Assembly (NCBI RefSeq): GCF_900172275.1
Contig: NZ_FWFT01000003.1
Location: forward strand, 248,001-312,000
DNA: 64,000 nucleotides
Source of the DNA: Pseudooctadecabacter jejudonensis
Lineage (GTDB): Bacteria > Pseudomonadota > Alphaproteobacteria > Rhodobacterales > Rhodobacteraceae
Direction: 5' to 3'
Below the pieces are notes generated by a model. It was not told where the DNA came from. It was given only the letters and a program-made list of their open reading frames with translations, and made no database searches. Numbering within the stretch: position 1 is the first letter of the stretch; each line of letters opens with the position of its first letter. Made by a program: the position numbers and the translations under genes. This document shows positions 1-7,010 of this stretch, piece by piece.

Positions 1-125
1 ATTGAGTACTGCACGTAGTAGCGCCCGTTGGGTGGGCGTTGATAGAGCGTGTAACCTTCTGAAACGGGGTCCATTTTGATCTGCCTGTGGTTGTTGTCGC
101 CTTTGGCATAAAGCCAGCGCATCAT
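1..125 (-). CDS. N-terminus of probable phage-type tyrosine recombinase (partial)
   Basis: The first 41 residues of a minus-strand gene run off the left edge of the window. The protein begins MMRWLYAKGD, and from about residue 25 reads YTLYQRPPNGRYYVQYS. That has the shape of the short N-terminal strand pair seen in many phage and island integrases. Two adjacent ATGs (125 and 122) are possible starts; an in-frame stop lies eight codons upstream and no strong Shine-Dalgarno is visible. The catalytic domain is outside the window, so the family call rests on a short stretch. The setting, an AT-richer region ending at a tRNA 3' end, fits an integrase. Confidence 0.5.
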   Translation of the reverse strand, partial: MMRWLYAKGDNNHRQIKMDPVSEGYTLYQRPPNGRYYVQYS

Positions 126-262
126 CTGGACGAGTTCAAGAAATGGTTCTTACGGGCTTAGCCTGTGGATCACAGTCGCCCCAAAGTTCATGCGCAAAAA
201 CAATATCTTCGCCAAGCTTGAGGAGTGGGTCAGACCCAACGTGTCAACAAAGGAGACACGCA

Positions 263-616
263 ATGGAACAATCCAAAATCAACCGCTGGGTCGAAGTCAG
301 CTTTCAACGCGACCTGGTTCACGGTGACAAAAATGTTGAGGTGCCTTTTGGCCAGCGGCATCGTCATCGCGTTACGTTTTCCGTACGGGTGAACGTGCAT
401 CATGCGGATCGTGAAATCGAGTATTTTGCTCTTCGCAAGTTCTGCATGCAGCTTTGGCCCGGTGATACGCACCAAGTTGGTGATGCCAGCCTGGAGACGA
501 TTGCTGAAGACATGCTTCGCAAGCTGGTGAGTGAGTACCCTGGTCGCAACTGGGAACTGCGCGTTCTGGAAGATGCCGAGAATGGCGCGGTGATCCAATA
601 CGCAGATTCCGCCTAA
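263..616 (+). CDS. Small protein with weak 6-pyruvoyl-tetrahydropterin synthase-like layout
   Basis: This 117-residue protein starts at an ATG preceded by AAGGAG at a good distance. The same frame opens earlier (143), but that extension lacks a Shine-Dalgarno and reads as low-complexity. I do not recognise the family with confidence. The layout resembles PTPS/QueD proteins: a HRHRVTFSVRV strand that keeps an H-x-H pair, a helix SLETIAEDMLRKLVSEYP, then a strand ending ENGAVIQY. The first zinc-binding histidine of the family is not obvious, so a diverged or inactive PTPS-fold protein, or a chance resemblance, are both possible. It stands alone on the plus strand between minus-strand genes of the accessory region. 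Confidence 0.6.
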   Translation: MEQSKINRWVEVSFQRDLVHGDKNVEVPFGQRHRHRVTFSVRVNVHHADREIEYFALRKFCMQLWPGDTHQVGDASLETIAEDMLRKLVSEYPGRNWELRVLEDAENGAVIQYADSA

Positions 617-675
617 GGCCCAATAGGAAAGCCGCTGGCGCGGACCAGCGGCTTTCACAGCAACGCATTGCTGGA

Positions 676-1125
676 TTACCCTTTTGGCTTGCCAGCGGGC
701 TTCTTTGACTTCGTTTTCACCATCTGCTCCAACGCATCATCCAACTCTCCGGCCAGAACCGCTGAACGCACCGTTTGGAGCACCTCAACCAAGTTGGTGA
801 TCTCGCCAACTTCGATGCTGTTCTTGTCTTCCAACAGAGACAGTTCTTTCGCCCCATCCCGCAAGGTGAGCATCCAAGCGCCAGTGTGATGTTGCCACCA
901 CCATTTGCGGACCGCGCGTTGTTCGGTGATCTGTTTGCGTTCACCGTCCTCGCCGCGCACCCATTTGCGGATGTCTTCAAGGAATTCTTCGTCCCGCAGT
1001 TCAGCTTCAGCAGCTTCGATTTGGGTTTCCAGTTTGCGCAGGAGGTTCAAACGCTTCTTTGCCACCGGTGAAACAGGTGTCTTCTGAGAGCTCACTGTCA
1101 GTGAAAGTTGGGAAAGATGTTGCAT
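676..1125 (-). CDS. DUF6641-like small protein
   Basis: This 149-residue soluble protein has a central VRKWWWQHHTGAWMLTLR segment, then ELSLLEDKNSIEVGEI and a helical end AVLAGELDDALEQMV. This pattern (basic N-terminus, helical Lys/Glu region near 25-45, tryptophan cluster near 73-85, 'K-N-x-I-E-V' near 100) matches my memory of the DUF6641 family of phage and island proteins; the function is unknown. The tail KTKSKKPAGKPKG is strongly basic. AAGAAGG lies about eight bases before the ATG. It sits downstream of, and in the same direction as, the DUF6626-like gene, so the two may be co-transcribed. Confidence 0.75.
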   Translation of the reverse strand: MQHLSQLSLTVSSQKTPVSPVAKKRLNLLRKLETQIEAAEAELRDEEFLEDIRKWVRGEDGERKQITEQRAVRKWWWQHHTGAWMLTLRDGAKELSLLEDKNSIEVGEITNLVEVLQTVRSAVLAGELDDALEQMVKTKSKKPAGKPKG

Positions 1126-1193
1126 GGCATGGGCCTTCTTATGTGGAACATGCCAGGATCAGTTAATGCCACCTGGATCGAAGAGCGACTGGT

Positions 1194-1553
1194 TTATGCG
1201 TCTTCCAACACCTGCAAGTCATCCATCACCTCCACAAAGGTCATCTCCACATTGATCCGCGCCACCAATTGTTCCAACTGATCATACGCTTGGTTCAAGT
1301 TTTCCGCATAAGGTTGCCGGAAATGCGGGTTGCCAACGAATGTGGCCATGATGGTTTTGGTCACACTCATCAGTGTTTCCAACACGCGCCGACTTGGTTG
1401 GCGGTTCCGCGTGACCATGCATGAATAATAGGATGGCCCCATTCCCAGAATTCTGCGTGAAAATGCCTGCTGGGACCGGGTTAGGTTGTTTCGTCGGTAT
1501 AACTGGAACGCATCTCTTAGGATGTTGTCACCCGCATATTCGTTGTATCTCAT
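1194..1553 (-). CDS. DUF6626-like small helical protein
   Basis: This 119-residue protein has the central segment SQQAFSRRILGMGPSYYSCM followed by R-x-x-Q-P-S-x-x-V-L-E-T-L. That resembles the 'FSR-x-x-LG-x-S-x-x-Y' core of small DUF6626-type proteins and looks like a helix-turn-helix (residues 22-62). The C-terminal 60 residues are predicted helical (NLNQAYDQLEQLVARINVEM). A nucleic-acid-binding role in the mobile region is an inference. It ends 68 bases before the DUF6641-like gene on the same strand. A gap of almost 900 bases lies upstream, so its promoter is probably just beyond 1553. Confidence 0.7.
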   Translation of the reverse strand: MRYNEYAGDNILRDAFQLYRRNNLTRSQQAFSRRILGMGPSYYSCMVTRNRQPSRRVLETLMSVTKTIMATFVGNPHFRQPYAENLNQAYDQLEQLVARINVEMTFVEVMDDLQVLEDA

Positions 1554-2446
1554 GGATTTTTCCTTTGCTGCTCAACTATTTATCCGCGCGGCAAAGCCGC
1601 CCTAAATAATGATTTCAGAACAGCGAAGTTGTATAAATAGAAGCATTTGCAAGGGATTGCACTGCACATAGAGGGAACTGAGCTTGAAACGGGGGCGGGA
1701 CGAAGACCGTCACTATGAGGCACCCTTAGCCGAATGGAACGTAGCTGCGTTGGGCCCTGAAAACCGAATGGGACATCCCAACAATTGGACTGCCAGGCAT
1801 CGTCAGATGCGAAATGGTCACCTCCGTGGAGAACTGTGGTTTCTTGATGGGGTAGAAATTTGACTGTGGTAGGCGTTGGAAATTGCGCTGAAGCAGTGCT
1901 TGCTGGTGTCGGTTTCATAGCACCAATAAGCAGCTGGATATCATATCCTAACCGTGCATTGAGGTCGGGAATGAGGACGGAGAACGGGGCACCGCCGTCC
2001 AAGCAACATGCACATTCCTTATGAAAAAAGCGATCAACTCGTCTGAAGTCTGGAACTTCGAAGACCCTCTCCCCTCCACACCACTTCTTCCAAGTTGGTT
2101 CGCTGGGGGGGGGAGAAAAAGCTCTAATCTGTCTGAGTATGGAAGTTCAGCTTTCAGCTTCACTCAAGTCGCCAATGATAATCATCCAAAATCAATGTTC
2201 TTGGTTCTTTAAGAAAGCAATGAAACGAAACACAAAATCGATGTTCACGCCAGTTGAGCGTCAGCGAATACTGGATGTGTACAGAAGATTTGTGCGGCAT
2301 GTGCGCAAGCAGATGCCAAAGCGACCAAGCTTATGATTGCTTATGGATTTGTTTGCGTTCTGTGCCTGATCGGACTGCATTGGCTTCCCGGATATCTTTG
2401 CGAAACACAACCAGCACAGGAAAAGGTCTGTGTTCATCAAAGACGC
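1554..2446. other. Gene-poor stretch with a few weak small reading frames and a G9 run
   Basis: No convincing gene fills these roughly 890 bases. Weak candidates on the plus strand are: a TTG-started 59-codon frame at 1684-1863 with AGAGGGA upstream and a protein-like sequence (PLAEWNVAALGPENRMGHP); a 63-codon frame at 2021-2212 ending QVANDNHPKSMFLVL, where 'VANDN' is a common tail in alphaproteobacterial proteins; and a 38-codon basic frame at 2221-2336. A run of nine G at 2105-2113 lies inside the 2021 frame. A minus-strand frame at 1580-2002 has no recognisable features. The stretch may be decayed mobile DNA. Confidence 0.4.
2021..2212 (+). CDS. Possible small hypothetical protein (63 aa)
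   Basis: This is a weakly supported frame. It encodes MKKAINSSEVWNFEDPLP at the start and ends in QVANDNHPKSMFLVL, a tail style common in alphaproteobacterial proteins. There is no good Shine-Dalgarno before the ATG. A run of nine G (2105-2113) interrupts the middle of the frame and would make its length variable if it slips. It could be a remnant of a longer gene rather than an active one. Confidence 0.25.
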   Translation: MKKAINSSEVWNFEDPLPSTPLLPSWFAGGGRKSSNLSEYGSSAFSFTQVANDNHPKSMFLVL

Positions 2447-2995
2447 TCAGTGCTTGGCGGCTTTCAATTCCACCGGGTTCACATAGACGATGCTGTCACC
2501 AACAGACACCATCACTTCGCCTTCTTGGATATTCACCTGCATCTGCATGCTGCGGCTGGCCAACTCGGCCAGTTGTTTACTCTCTGATTGAGCAAGGTTC
2601 ATCACCGTGAGGTTATCAAACCGCGTGGTGCTGTTTTTGATCTTTGACCACCACATATCGGCTGGATTGCCGCCATACGAATAGATCATCACGGACTTGG
2701 CTTTACCGCAGGATTGGCGGACGATCTTTTCGCTGGGCAAACCCAATGTGATCCATCTGTTGAGTTCACCGCTTAGGCTCTTTTCCCAGATGTCTGGCTC
2801 ATCATCCGTCGAAAGACCTTTGGTCATTTCCAGCTGTTCATCCGCATTCAACGCAAACGCCAAAATGCGCAGCATCATGCGTTCATCGGTTTCCGAAGGA
2901 TGCTTGGCCACAGTCAGTTTGTGCGTCTCATAATAGTGACGATCCATATCTGAGACCGAGAGCTCGACTTTGTAGATGGTGGCTTTCTGCGCCAT
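2447..2995 (-). CDS. yaeQ: YaeQ family protein
   Basis: This 182-residue protein is a close, full-length match in pattern to YaeQ. It begins MAQKATIYKVELSVSDMDRH, then has HPSETDERMMLRILAFALNA, GLSTDDEPDIWEKSLSGE, and a C-terminal beta region. YaeQ has a PD-(D/E)XK nuclease-like fold. Its role is uncertain; early work linked it to suppression of rfaH defects. GGGAGC precedes the ATG at normal distance. YaeQ is usually a core-genome gene, so its place inside an accessory stretch is mildly unusual. It stands alone, with the end of the polysaccharide lyase gene 147 bases upstream. Confidence 0.95.
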   Translation of the reverse strand: MAQKATIYKVELSVSDMDRHYYETHKLTVAKHPSETDERMMLRILAFALNADEQLEMTKGLSTDDEPDIWEKSLSGELNRWITLGLPSEKIVRQSCGKAKSVMIYSYGGNPADMWWSKIKNSTTRFDNLTVMNLAQSESKQLAELASRSMQMQVNIQEGEVMVSVGDSIVYVNPVELKAAKH

Positions 2996-3095
2996 GTTGG
3001 CTCCCGATTGCTTGGTTAGGGATGCCTAGTTGGTCTGATGGGTCAGCGAAAGCTCAAAACCAAAGCAGCCAGCAAGTTGAGAAAAACTAACCAAG

Positions 3096-3117
3096 ACTTT
3101 CCTCACGAAACTTTTGG
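3096..3117. repeat. Copy of the accessory-region TTTC/GAAA repeat (element B)
   Basis: ACTTTCCTCACGAAACTTTTGG is shared, with one mismatch, with 5140-5161, and its core resembles 9493-9508 read on the opposite strand. Each copy keeps a TTTC...GAAA dyad around a short loop. This copy lies between yaeQ and the lyase gene and may mark or terminate transcription units; its function is unknown. Confidence 0.55.
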
Positions 3118-3142
3118 CAAAAACTTCCCCAGAAAAACCCCA

Positions 3143-3973
3143 TCACATAGGCGGTTGCTGGCGTGTCCGACGAATGTCCCGATAATACAGTTCTGCTGGT
3201 TGAACCCGACGCAAACTATCCGCGTTGGCCAAGTAGATGCCAAAATCAAAGTGGTTCCGCCCCACATGCTCGGGGATCAAGGTGCGCCCGTTGAACTGAA
3301 CCCTTTGCTGGCCATCCACAAACACACGAACTTCGCCATCATTGCCGGTGCTCCAACGCACGTAGACAACGAAATGTGCCCAACGCCCCTCAATCTCGCG
3401 TAGGTCAATCACAGGGATCAACTCATCTGGTTGGCAATCACCATGACGATGCCCAGGGATGATCTGGCTGGTACGCAAATGCAGCACATGGGAGTTCCGC
3501 CCACCCCAAATGCCAAAGTTCATGTGAGGGCAAACCCCGTTGTGCCATTGGCCAAATAGATAGTAGCCACGGGTTTGGCGCGGCCCAAAAGGGAACCCGT
3601 CGGGGAAACCAATATCCCATTCATACCAAGCTTCACGGGGCTGAATGCGTCCAAAGCGAGTGCCACGATGATTGTTCTCAGCAAGCTCACTGCGCACGGC
3701 ATTGTAGGAACAATCGCCTTGATCCAGTTGGCTACCGCATTCACCGGTTCTGATTTCGAACCGATGAACTGGACCGTTGCCACCTTCGCCAAATGGATCA
3801 GTGCGGATCACGCTATAGCTGTTGGGCAGGTTGCGGTGCTTTTCAAAGAAGGCCCGTCGCGGCCCCGTTTCCATGCTGTTGTAGGTGAACGTCCCGTGGT
3901 TTTCCTGTGCATGGATTGCCGATGGTTGGGTTAAACCAAGCAGCAGCACCAAAATCGTGGCGAAAAGTTTCAT
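3143..3973 (-). CDS. Secreted polysaccharide lyase (heparin-lyase-I-like fold)
   Basis: This 276-residue protein has a clear signal peptide (MKLFATILVLLLGLTQPSA, cleavage near residue 22), so it should act in the periplasm or outside the cell. The body resembles the PF14099-type polysaccharide lyases: CSYNAVRSELAEN (about 86-98), then YEWDIGFPDGFPFG, a GQWHNG segment, and late strands VFVDGQQRVQFNG and FDFGIYLANADSLR. Such enzymes cleave uronic-acid polysaccharides by beta-elimination; the substrate cannot be told from the sequence. AAAGGA precedes the ATG. A 23-base palindrome lies 34 bases upstream of the start. It is the only gene for extracellular sugar breakdown here, which suggests acquired cargo. 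Confidence 0.75.
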   Translation of the reverse strand: MKLFATILVLLLGLTQPSAIHAQENHGTFTYNSMETGPRRAFFEKHRNLPNSYSVIRTDPFGEGGNGPVHRFEIRTGECGSQLDQGDCSYNAVRSELAENNHRGTRFGRIQPREAWYEWDIGFPDGFPFGPRQTRGYYLFGQWHNGVCPHMNFGIWGGRNSHVLHLRTSQIIPGHRHGDCQPDELIPVIDLREIEGRWAHFVVYVRWSTGNDGEVRVFVDGQQRVQFNGRTLIPEHVGRNHFDFGIYLANADSLRRVQPAELYYRDIRRTRQQPPM

Positions 3974-4006
3974 ATGATATCCTTTTGGGCAAAATGCGTG
4001 GGATGG

Positions 4007-4029
4007 AAAACTTGATTAAATCAAGTTTT
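4007..4029. promoter_or_regulatory. Perfect 11-bp inverted repeat around one base
   Basis: The arms AAAACTTGATT and AATCAAGTTTT flank a single A. The site lies just after the end of the two-TM protein gene and 34 bases before the polysaccharide lyase start. With almost no loop it suits a dimeric regulator better than a hairpin terminator. The inner 15 bases recur at 5194-5208 and, with one mismatch, at 9444-9458. Confidence 0.55.
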
Positions 4030-4037
4030 GTGGCCTG

Positions 4038-4490
4038 CTAATCGGCCAAGTTGATCGACCGGATGGTGGCATCCCACCGCAGAAACGGATGCAAAGCAGG
4101 GTCCACATCATCCAGCTGCAGTACCGGCCAGCATTCGCTCCAAACTTGGCTCACCCTGATGATGCGATCCGTGTTGTCGTATCGGGTGGCCACAGCGCGT
4201 GACTGGTTGGGCTGATAACCCCGCAGTTTGAAGCGCAGTCCAGTGATGGCGGTATTCCCACCGTTTCGCACTGTGACCCGCACATGTTCATAGGGACAGT
4301 TCTGCGCAAAAGCGGCGGTGATAGTCACGTTCTCAGTGTCTTCAGCAAGCTGATCTGCCCCATATTTGTACAGCGCAGCAATGCAGCAGAGCCCAACAAT
4401 GAGCCAACGCGGATTGCGGAAACCCCACCCAAAAAGGTGGAACGCCAGCAGTAGGAACAGCGCAACAACAAGACCAGCAAGAACCGCCAT
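4038..4490 (-). CDS. Small membrane protein with extracytoplasmic beta domain
   Basis: This 150-residue protein has two hydrophobic helices (residues 2-22 and 28-44). A soluble region follows whose VRVTVRNGGNTAITGLRFKL stretch resembles the strand pattern of FxLYD-like beta-sandwich domains. It contains two cysteines in that region (NCPYEH near 64 and SECWP near 118) that could pair outside the cytoplasm. The ATG directly follows the stop codon of the 50-residue gene upstream, so the two are translationally coupled. No function is recognised. Confidence 0.7.
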   Translation of the reverse strand: MAVLAGLVVALFLLLAFHLFGWGFRNPRWLIVGLCCIAALYKYGADQLAEDTENVTITAAFAQNCPYEHVRVTVRNGGNTAITGLRFKLRGYQPNQSRAVATRYDNTDRIIRVSQVWSECWPVLQLDDVDPALHPFLRWDATIRSINLAD

Positions 4491-4643
4491 TCAGCGAAGT
4501 TCACCCGCATAGTTGTTGAGCACCGAACTCCGCCCGTATTGGGCTTCCAGCTTGCGAACCGCATCTGTTTGGTTTGTGGCGTTCACTTGCACTTTGGTGG
4601 TCTGCCCATTGCTTAGTCGAACTGTGGCTTCGAAAGTCTTCAT
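4491..4643 (-). CDS. Small conserved-looking protein (50 aa)
   Basis: I chose the ATG at 4643 because AAGGAG stands nine bases before it; the frame can be extended to 4727 but with no ribosome site. The product, MKTFEATVRLSNGQTTKVQV at its start and DAVRKLEAQYGRSSVLN later, looks like a compact beta-alpha protein that modifies or presents a strand. The family is not recognised. It leads a two-gene unit with the membrane protein that follows immediately and is divergent from the XRE regulator. Confidence 0.65.
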   Translation of the reverse strand: MKTFEATVRLSNGQTTKVQVNATNQTDAVRKLEAQYGRSSVLNNYAGELR

Positions 4644-4668
4644 CTGCTGCTCCTTGGTGTTCAAAGAC

Positions 4669-4702
4669 GAGTATACTCTAAAATATCGGCTCACAGAGCC
4701 GA
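4669..4702. promoter_or_regulatory. Two dyads in the divergent region before the XRE regulator
   Basis: GAGTATACTC (4669-4678) is a perfect 10-bp palindrome. TCGGCTC-ACA-GAGCCGA (4686-4702) is a 7-bp inverted repeat. Both lie in the 126-base gap between the divergent 50-residue gene and the XRE gene, where an autoregulator would bind. Either could be the operator; the second could also form a hairpin in either leader. Confidence 0.5.
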
Positions 4703-4769
4703 CTATCGCAGCAATAAGCGAAACCACATTACATGGGCAAGTGCTTTACACGGCTTTATATATCATCAT

Positions 4770-5114
4770 ATGAGTAAGCAGTTGAAACAAAACATCGGGT
4801 TGCGCGTGAAAGCTGCACGAACCCAAAAGGGTCTCACCCAACCACAGTTGGCGGAAGCTATCGACAAGGCGTTCGAGACCATTTCCAACATCGAGCGCGG
4901 CAAAACAGCGCCCAACTTTTCCACACTGTATGACATCGCCAACGTGCTGGGTCTCCCCATGCGGGAGTTCTTCGATGTGGATGATGCTGATATCAGCGAT
5001 GCCCGCCAACGTCTGCTCATGCAGATGAACTCAATGATTGCGCAGATGGATGATCGTCAGCTGAACCTACTGCTGAGGTTGGGCCAGGTGCTGCAAGAGG
5101 AAGGCAAAAGCTGA
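4770..5114 (+). CDS. XRE-family HTH transcriptional regulator
   Basis: This 114-residue protein has a typical Cro/CI helix-turn-helix at residues 9-64 (IGLRVKAARTQKGLTQPQLA, then ETISNIERGKTAPNFSTLYD). The C-terminal helix region (LLMQMNSMIAQMDDRQLNLL) is probably for dimerisation. No metal, peptidase or LexA-like effector domain is present, so it is a small phage- or island-style repressor. It is divergent from the 50-residue protein/membrane protein pair, with two palindromes between them, and probably controls both directions. Confidence 0.9.
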   Translation: MSKQLKQNIGLRVKAARTQKGLTQPQLAEAIDKAFETISNIERGKTAPNFSTLYDIANVLGLPMREFFDVDDADISDARQRLLMQMNSMIAQMDDRQLNLLLRLGQVLQEEGKS

Positions 5115-5124
5115 ATTTTCCGGG

Positions 5125-5161
5125 GAAGTTTCCCCAAGAACTTTCCTCACGAAAGTTTTGG
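5125..5161. terminator. Tandem hairpins after the XRE gene; second copy of element B
   Basis: GGGGAA-GT-TTCCCC (about 5122-5135) is followed by AACTTTC-CTCAC-GAAAGTT-TT (5139-5159). The second hairpin ends in a short T run and probably ends XRE transcription. Its core is shared with 3096-3117, and in inverted orientation with 9493-9508. Confidence 0.5.
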
Positions 5162-5193
5162 TCGGTTCTTCCAGCAGTCATTGCCCGCAAGAA

Positions 5194-5208
5194 CTTGATC
5201 AAATCAAG
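5194..5208. repeat. Copy of the CTTGATYAAATCAAG palindrome (element A)
   Basis: CTTGATCAAATCAAG overlaps the stop codon of the zinc-ribbon gene. It differs by one base from the core of the palindrome at 4011-4025 and by one base from 9444-9458. Element B lies 33 bases away, about the same spacing as at 9.4 kb. Confidence 0.55.
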
Positions 5209-5387
5209 AAATCTACGCGTTTGGATTGCACATCACAGTTCTCGCAGCGGTATTCATCATAGCAGCTGTGGAGCGTCCATTCCTGTGCATTTTCATCCCA
5301 ACACGCATATGCATCCCGCAGGATATCAGTGGAGCCACATTTGGTGCAGCGTGGCTTTGGCATCTGATCTGGCTCCACCATCACCAT
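5199..5387 (-). CDS. Small zinc-ribbon-like protein
   Basis: This 62-residue protein has two CxxC pairs (Cys14/Cys17 in PRCTKCGSTD and Cys48/Cys51 in YRCENCDVQ), as expected for one zinc ribbon. Starts at residue 3 or 9 are also possible. It overlaps the end of the DUF3768 gene by seven bases, so the pair is probably co-translated; such small zinc proteins often accompany DUF3768 genes. The role is unknown. Confidence 0.75.
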   Translation of the reverse strand: MVMVEPDQMPKPRCTKCGSTDILRDAYACWDENAQEWTLHSCYDEYRCENCDVQSKRVDFLI

Positions 5388-5728
5388 TCCCCCGCAAGCA
5401 TGACGGTGAGCACACGTTTGGTCCTGCTTAGGTCCGTTGGATCATCCGAGCCCATTGAATAATCGTTGTCATACGCGTCAATCTTCCAAAAGCAGGTCTC
5501 GCCCAAGTATTCAAAGGTGCCAAAGTCGTGCTCCCCGTGTGGGTCGTTGTCCTCTGTGAACACATTGAACTCACTGACAATCTGGACAATCTCATCGCCA
5601 TCCACTTTGTTCCGCTTGAGCAACTCAATGATACCAGCGGTGAGGAACCGCATCCCTGGTACGCTGGGATCGCAACGTCGGAACTTGTCGTTCAATTCGG
5701 CGATGCGCTGGGATGTAGGTGACGCCAT
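5381..5728 (-). CDS. DUF3768 family protein
   Basis: This 115-residue soluble protein shows the family core clearly: LNDKFRRCDP near the start, then FTEDNDPHGEHDFGTFEY (about 56-73), CFWKIDAYD and the tail TKRVLTVMLAGEW. DUF3768 proteins are common on alphaproteobacterial plasmids, phages and islands and have no known activity. It heads a two-gene unit with the zinc-ribbon protein. Its presence supports the accessory nature of this stretch. Confidence 0.9.
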   Translation of the reverse strand: MASPTSQRIAELNDKFRRCDPSVPGMRFLTAGIIELLKRNKVDGDEIVQIVSEFNVFTEDNDPHGEHDFGTFEYLGETCFWKIDAYDNDYSMGSDDPTDLSRTKRVLTVMLAGEW

Positions 5729-6063
5729 TTGGACCTCATATCGTTGGGTCCAATGCAGTTATTGCGAAATGAATGAGAGAGCGACTGAAGAGTGATCAGT
5801 TGGAGCCGACACTGGAGCAAGTCGCAGCTAATGTCAGCGGAGAGCCCAACCTGCGCATTCGGCTTTTTTTGCTGCGTGCGCACGCAGCACAGACCGAGCC
5901 GCGTGCGGGCCTTTTTGCACCAAGCACCGCTGCGAAGAAAGCGATCATTTGAGCGGCTCAAGACTTTTCGAAGCGAACGTTTCTTCAGCTTCGCCATTGT
6001 GCTTCGGTGAAAAAAATGTTCTAATCTACTGAAAAATATATCAATTCCGAGGCCCTAGTACAT
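5729..6063. other. Intergenic stretch with a perfect 20-bp palindrome
   Basis: I see no gene here. The notable element is TGCTGCGTGCGCACGCAGCA at 5870-5889, a perfect 20-bp palindrome directly after a run of seven T. A four-base AGCC/GGCT stem precedes the T run and is too weak to be a convincing terminator. The rest is AT-rich toward the LysR gene and may hold its promoter. Confidence 0.6.
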
Positions 6064-6984
6064 TTGAAACTCACACCAAAAACTCCGAATATCGATCATA
6101 TTGACCTCAAGCTGATATCGGCGCTCATCGCATTGATAGAAGAACGGTCAACGACCCTGGCTGCGCAACGCCTGCATCTGGCGCAATCGACGGTGTCAGG
6201 CACTTTGGCGCGGCTGCGTGAGATTTTCGACGACGAGTTACTAGTTCGGCAAGGCCGTGAACTTGTTCCAACTGCGCGGGCAGAAGAGTTGCTCGAGGCC
6301 GTCCGCCCACATTACGACGGGTTGGCCGCCGCGCTCGGAGAAGTGAGCGCATTTGATCCAGCTGAAGATGCGCGCGTTTTTACACTCGGGTGCACGGATG
6401 CCTTTGCGCTGGCAGCTCTTCCTCGCCTCACGCAGAGCTTGCGTCAGACAGCGCCATATTGCGATCTTTCGGTAAGGGTCGGCGACTATCTGACCCTGCC
6501 TGCAATGCTTTCGAGTGGCGACGTGTCGACCGTAGCTGGCTATCTGCGGGACGAGGCCGGAGCAACAGCCAAGACAAGAACCCTTAGGAATGCCCCTTGG
6601 GTCGTTCTGCGCAACGCCGACGCACCCGTGATTGACGGGACGGACGATTTCTGCGCGCGTCCTCATGCCCTCGTCACACCCATGGGGGACCTTTCTGGTT
6701 TCGTGGATGATCAGCTTGCCTCCATTGACAAGGACCGTCGGATCGTCATTGGCCTGTCCAGCTTTGCCTTGATCCTGCCGACCTTGCCGGGGACCGATCT
6801 CATTACGACCGTTCCTGATTTCGTCGCAAACGCCTTAATGCGCCATGCCAACTTCGCTGTAGATCCCTGTCCTGTTGCGGTTCCGCCCGTCAAAAATGCG
6901 CTGACTTGGAGCGCGACAGCCCATCGTAACCCCGCAGAGATCTGGTTTCGCGATACGGTCACGAAGGCGTTTGACGAGGCTTAG
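6064..6984 (+). CDS. LysR-family transcriptional regulator
   Basis: This 306-residue protein has the N-terminal winged HTH (residues about 14-72: DLKLISALIALIEERSTTLA and STVSGTLARLREIFDDELLV) and a periplasmic-binding-like effector domain (about 95-300). The start is TTG; an in-frame stop lies 14 codons upstream with no ATG or GTG between, and the HTH begins where expected from the TTG. It is co-directional with the DJ-1, SDR and glyoxalase genes that follow, and two dyads lie between it and them. It probably controls that detoxification set in response to reactive carbonyls or an electrophile. Confidence 0.93.
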   Translation: MKLTPKTPNIDHIDLKLISALIALIEERSTTLAAQRLHLAQSTVSGTLARLREIFDDELLVRQGRELVPTARAEELLEAVRPHYDGLAAALGEVSAFDPAEDARVFTLGCTDAFALAALPRLTQSLRQTAPYCDLSVRVGDYLTLPAMLSSGDVSTVAGYLRDEAGATAKTRTLRNAPWVVLRNADAPVIDGTDDFCARPHALVTPMGDLSGFVDDQLASIDKDRRIVIGLSSFALILPTLPGTDLITTVPDFVANALMRHANFAVDPCPVAVPPVKNALTWSATAHRNPAEIWFRDTVTKAFDEA

Positions 6985-7010
6985 TACCTGATTTGACGTG
7001 ATATATCCAA

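Noticed and set aside
126-262. Minus-strand extension of the integrase fragment
   Set aside because: A protein-like stretch (LGEDIVFAHELWGDCDP) exists but is in another frame and ends with a stop before the integrase start, with no start codon of its own.
1580-2002. 140-codon minus-strand frame
   Set aside because: There is no ribosome site, no family pattern, and it overlaps a competing plus-strand frame of similar quality.
2333-2587. 84-codon plus-strand frame with hydrophobic start
   Set aside because: The second half is the antisense of yaeQ, and the first half is too short to judge.
4011-5208. FNR/FnrL boxes (TTGAT-N4-ATCAA)
   Set aside because: The half-sites match, but both copies have three bases between them, not four, so a classic FNR/FnrL site is not supported.
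5850-5889. Intrinsic terminator formed by the T7 run
   Set aside because: The only stem before the T run is four base pairs with a 13-base loop; the perfect palindrome comes after the T run.
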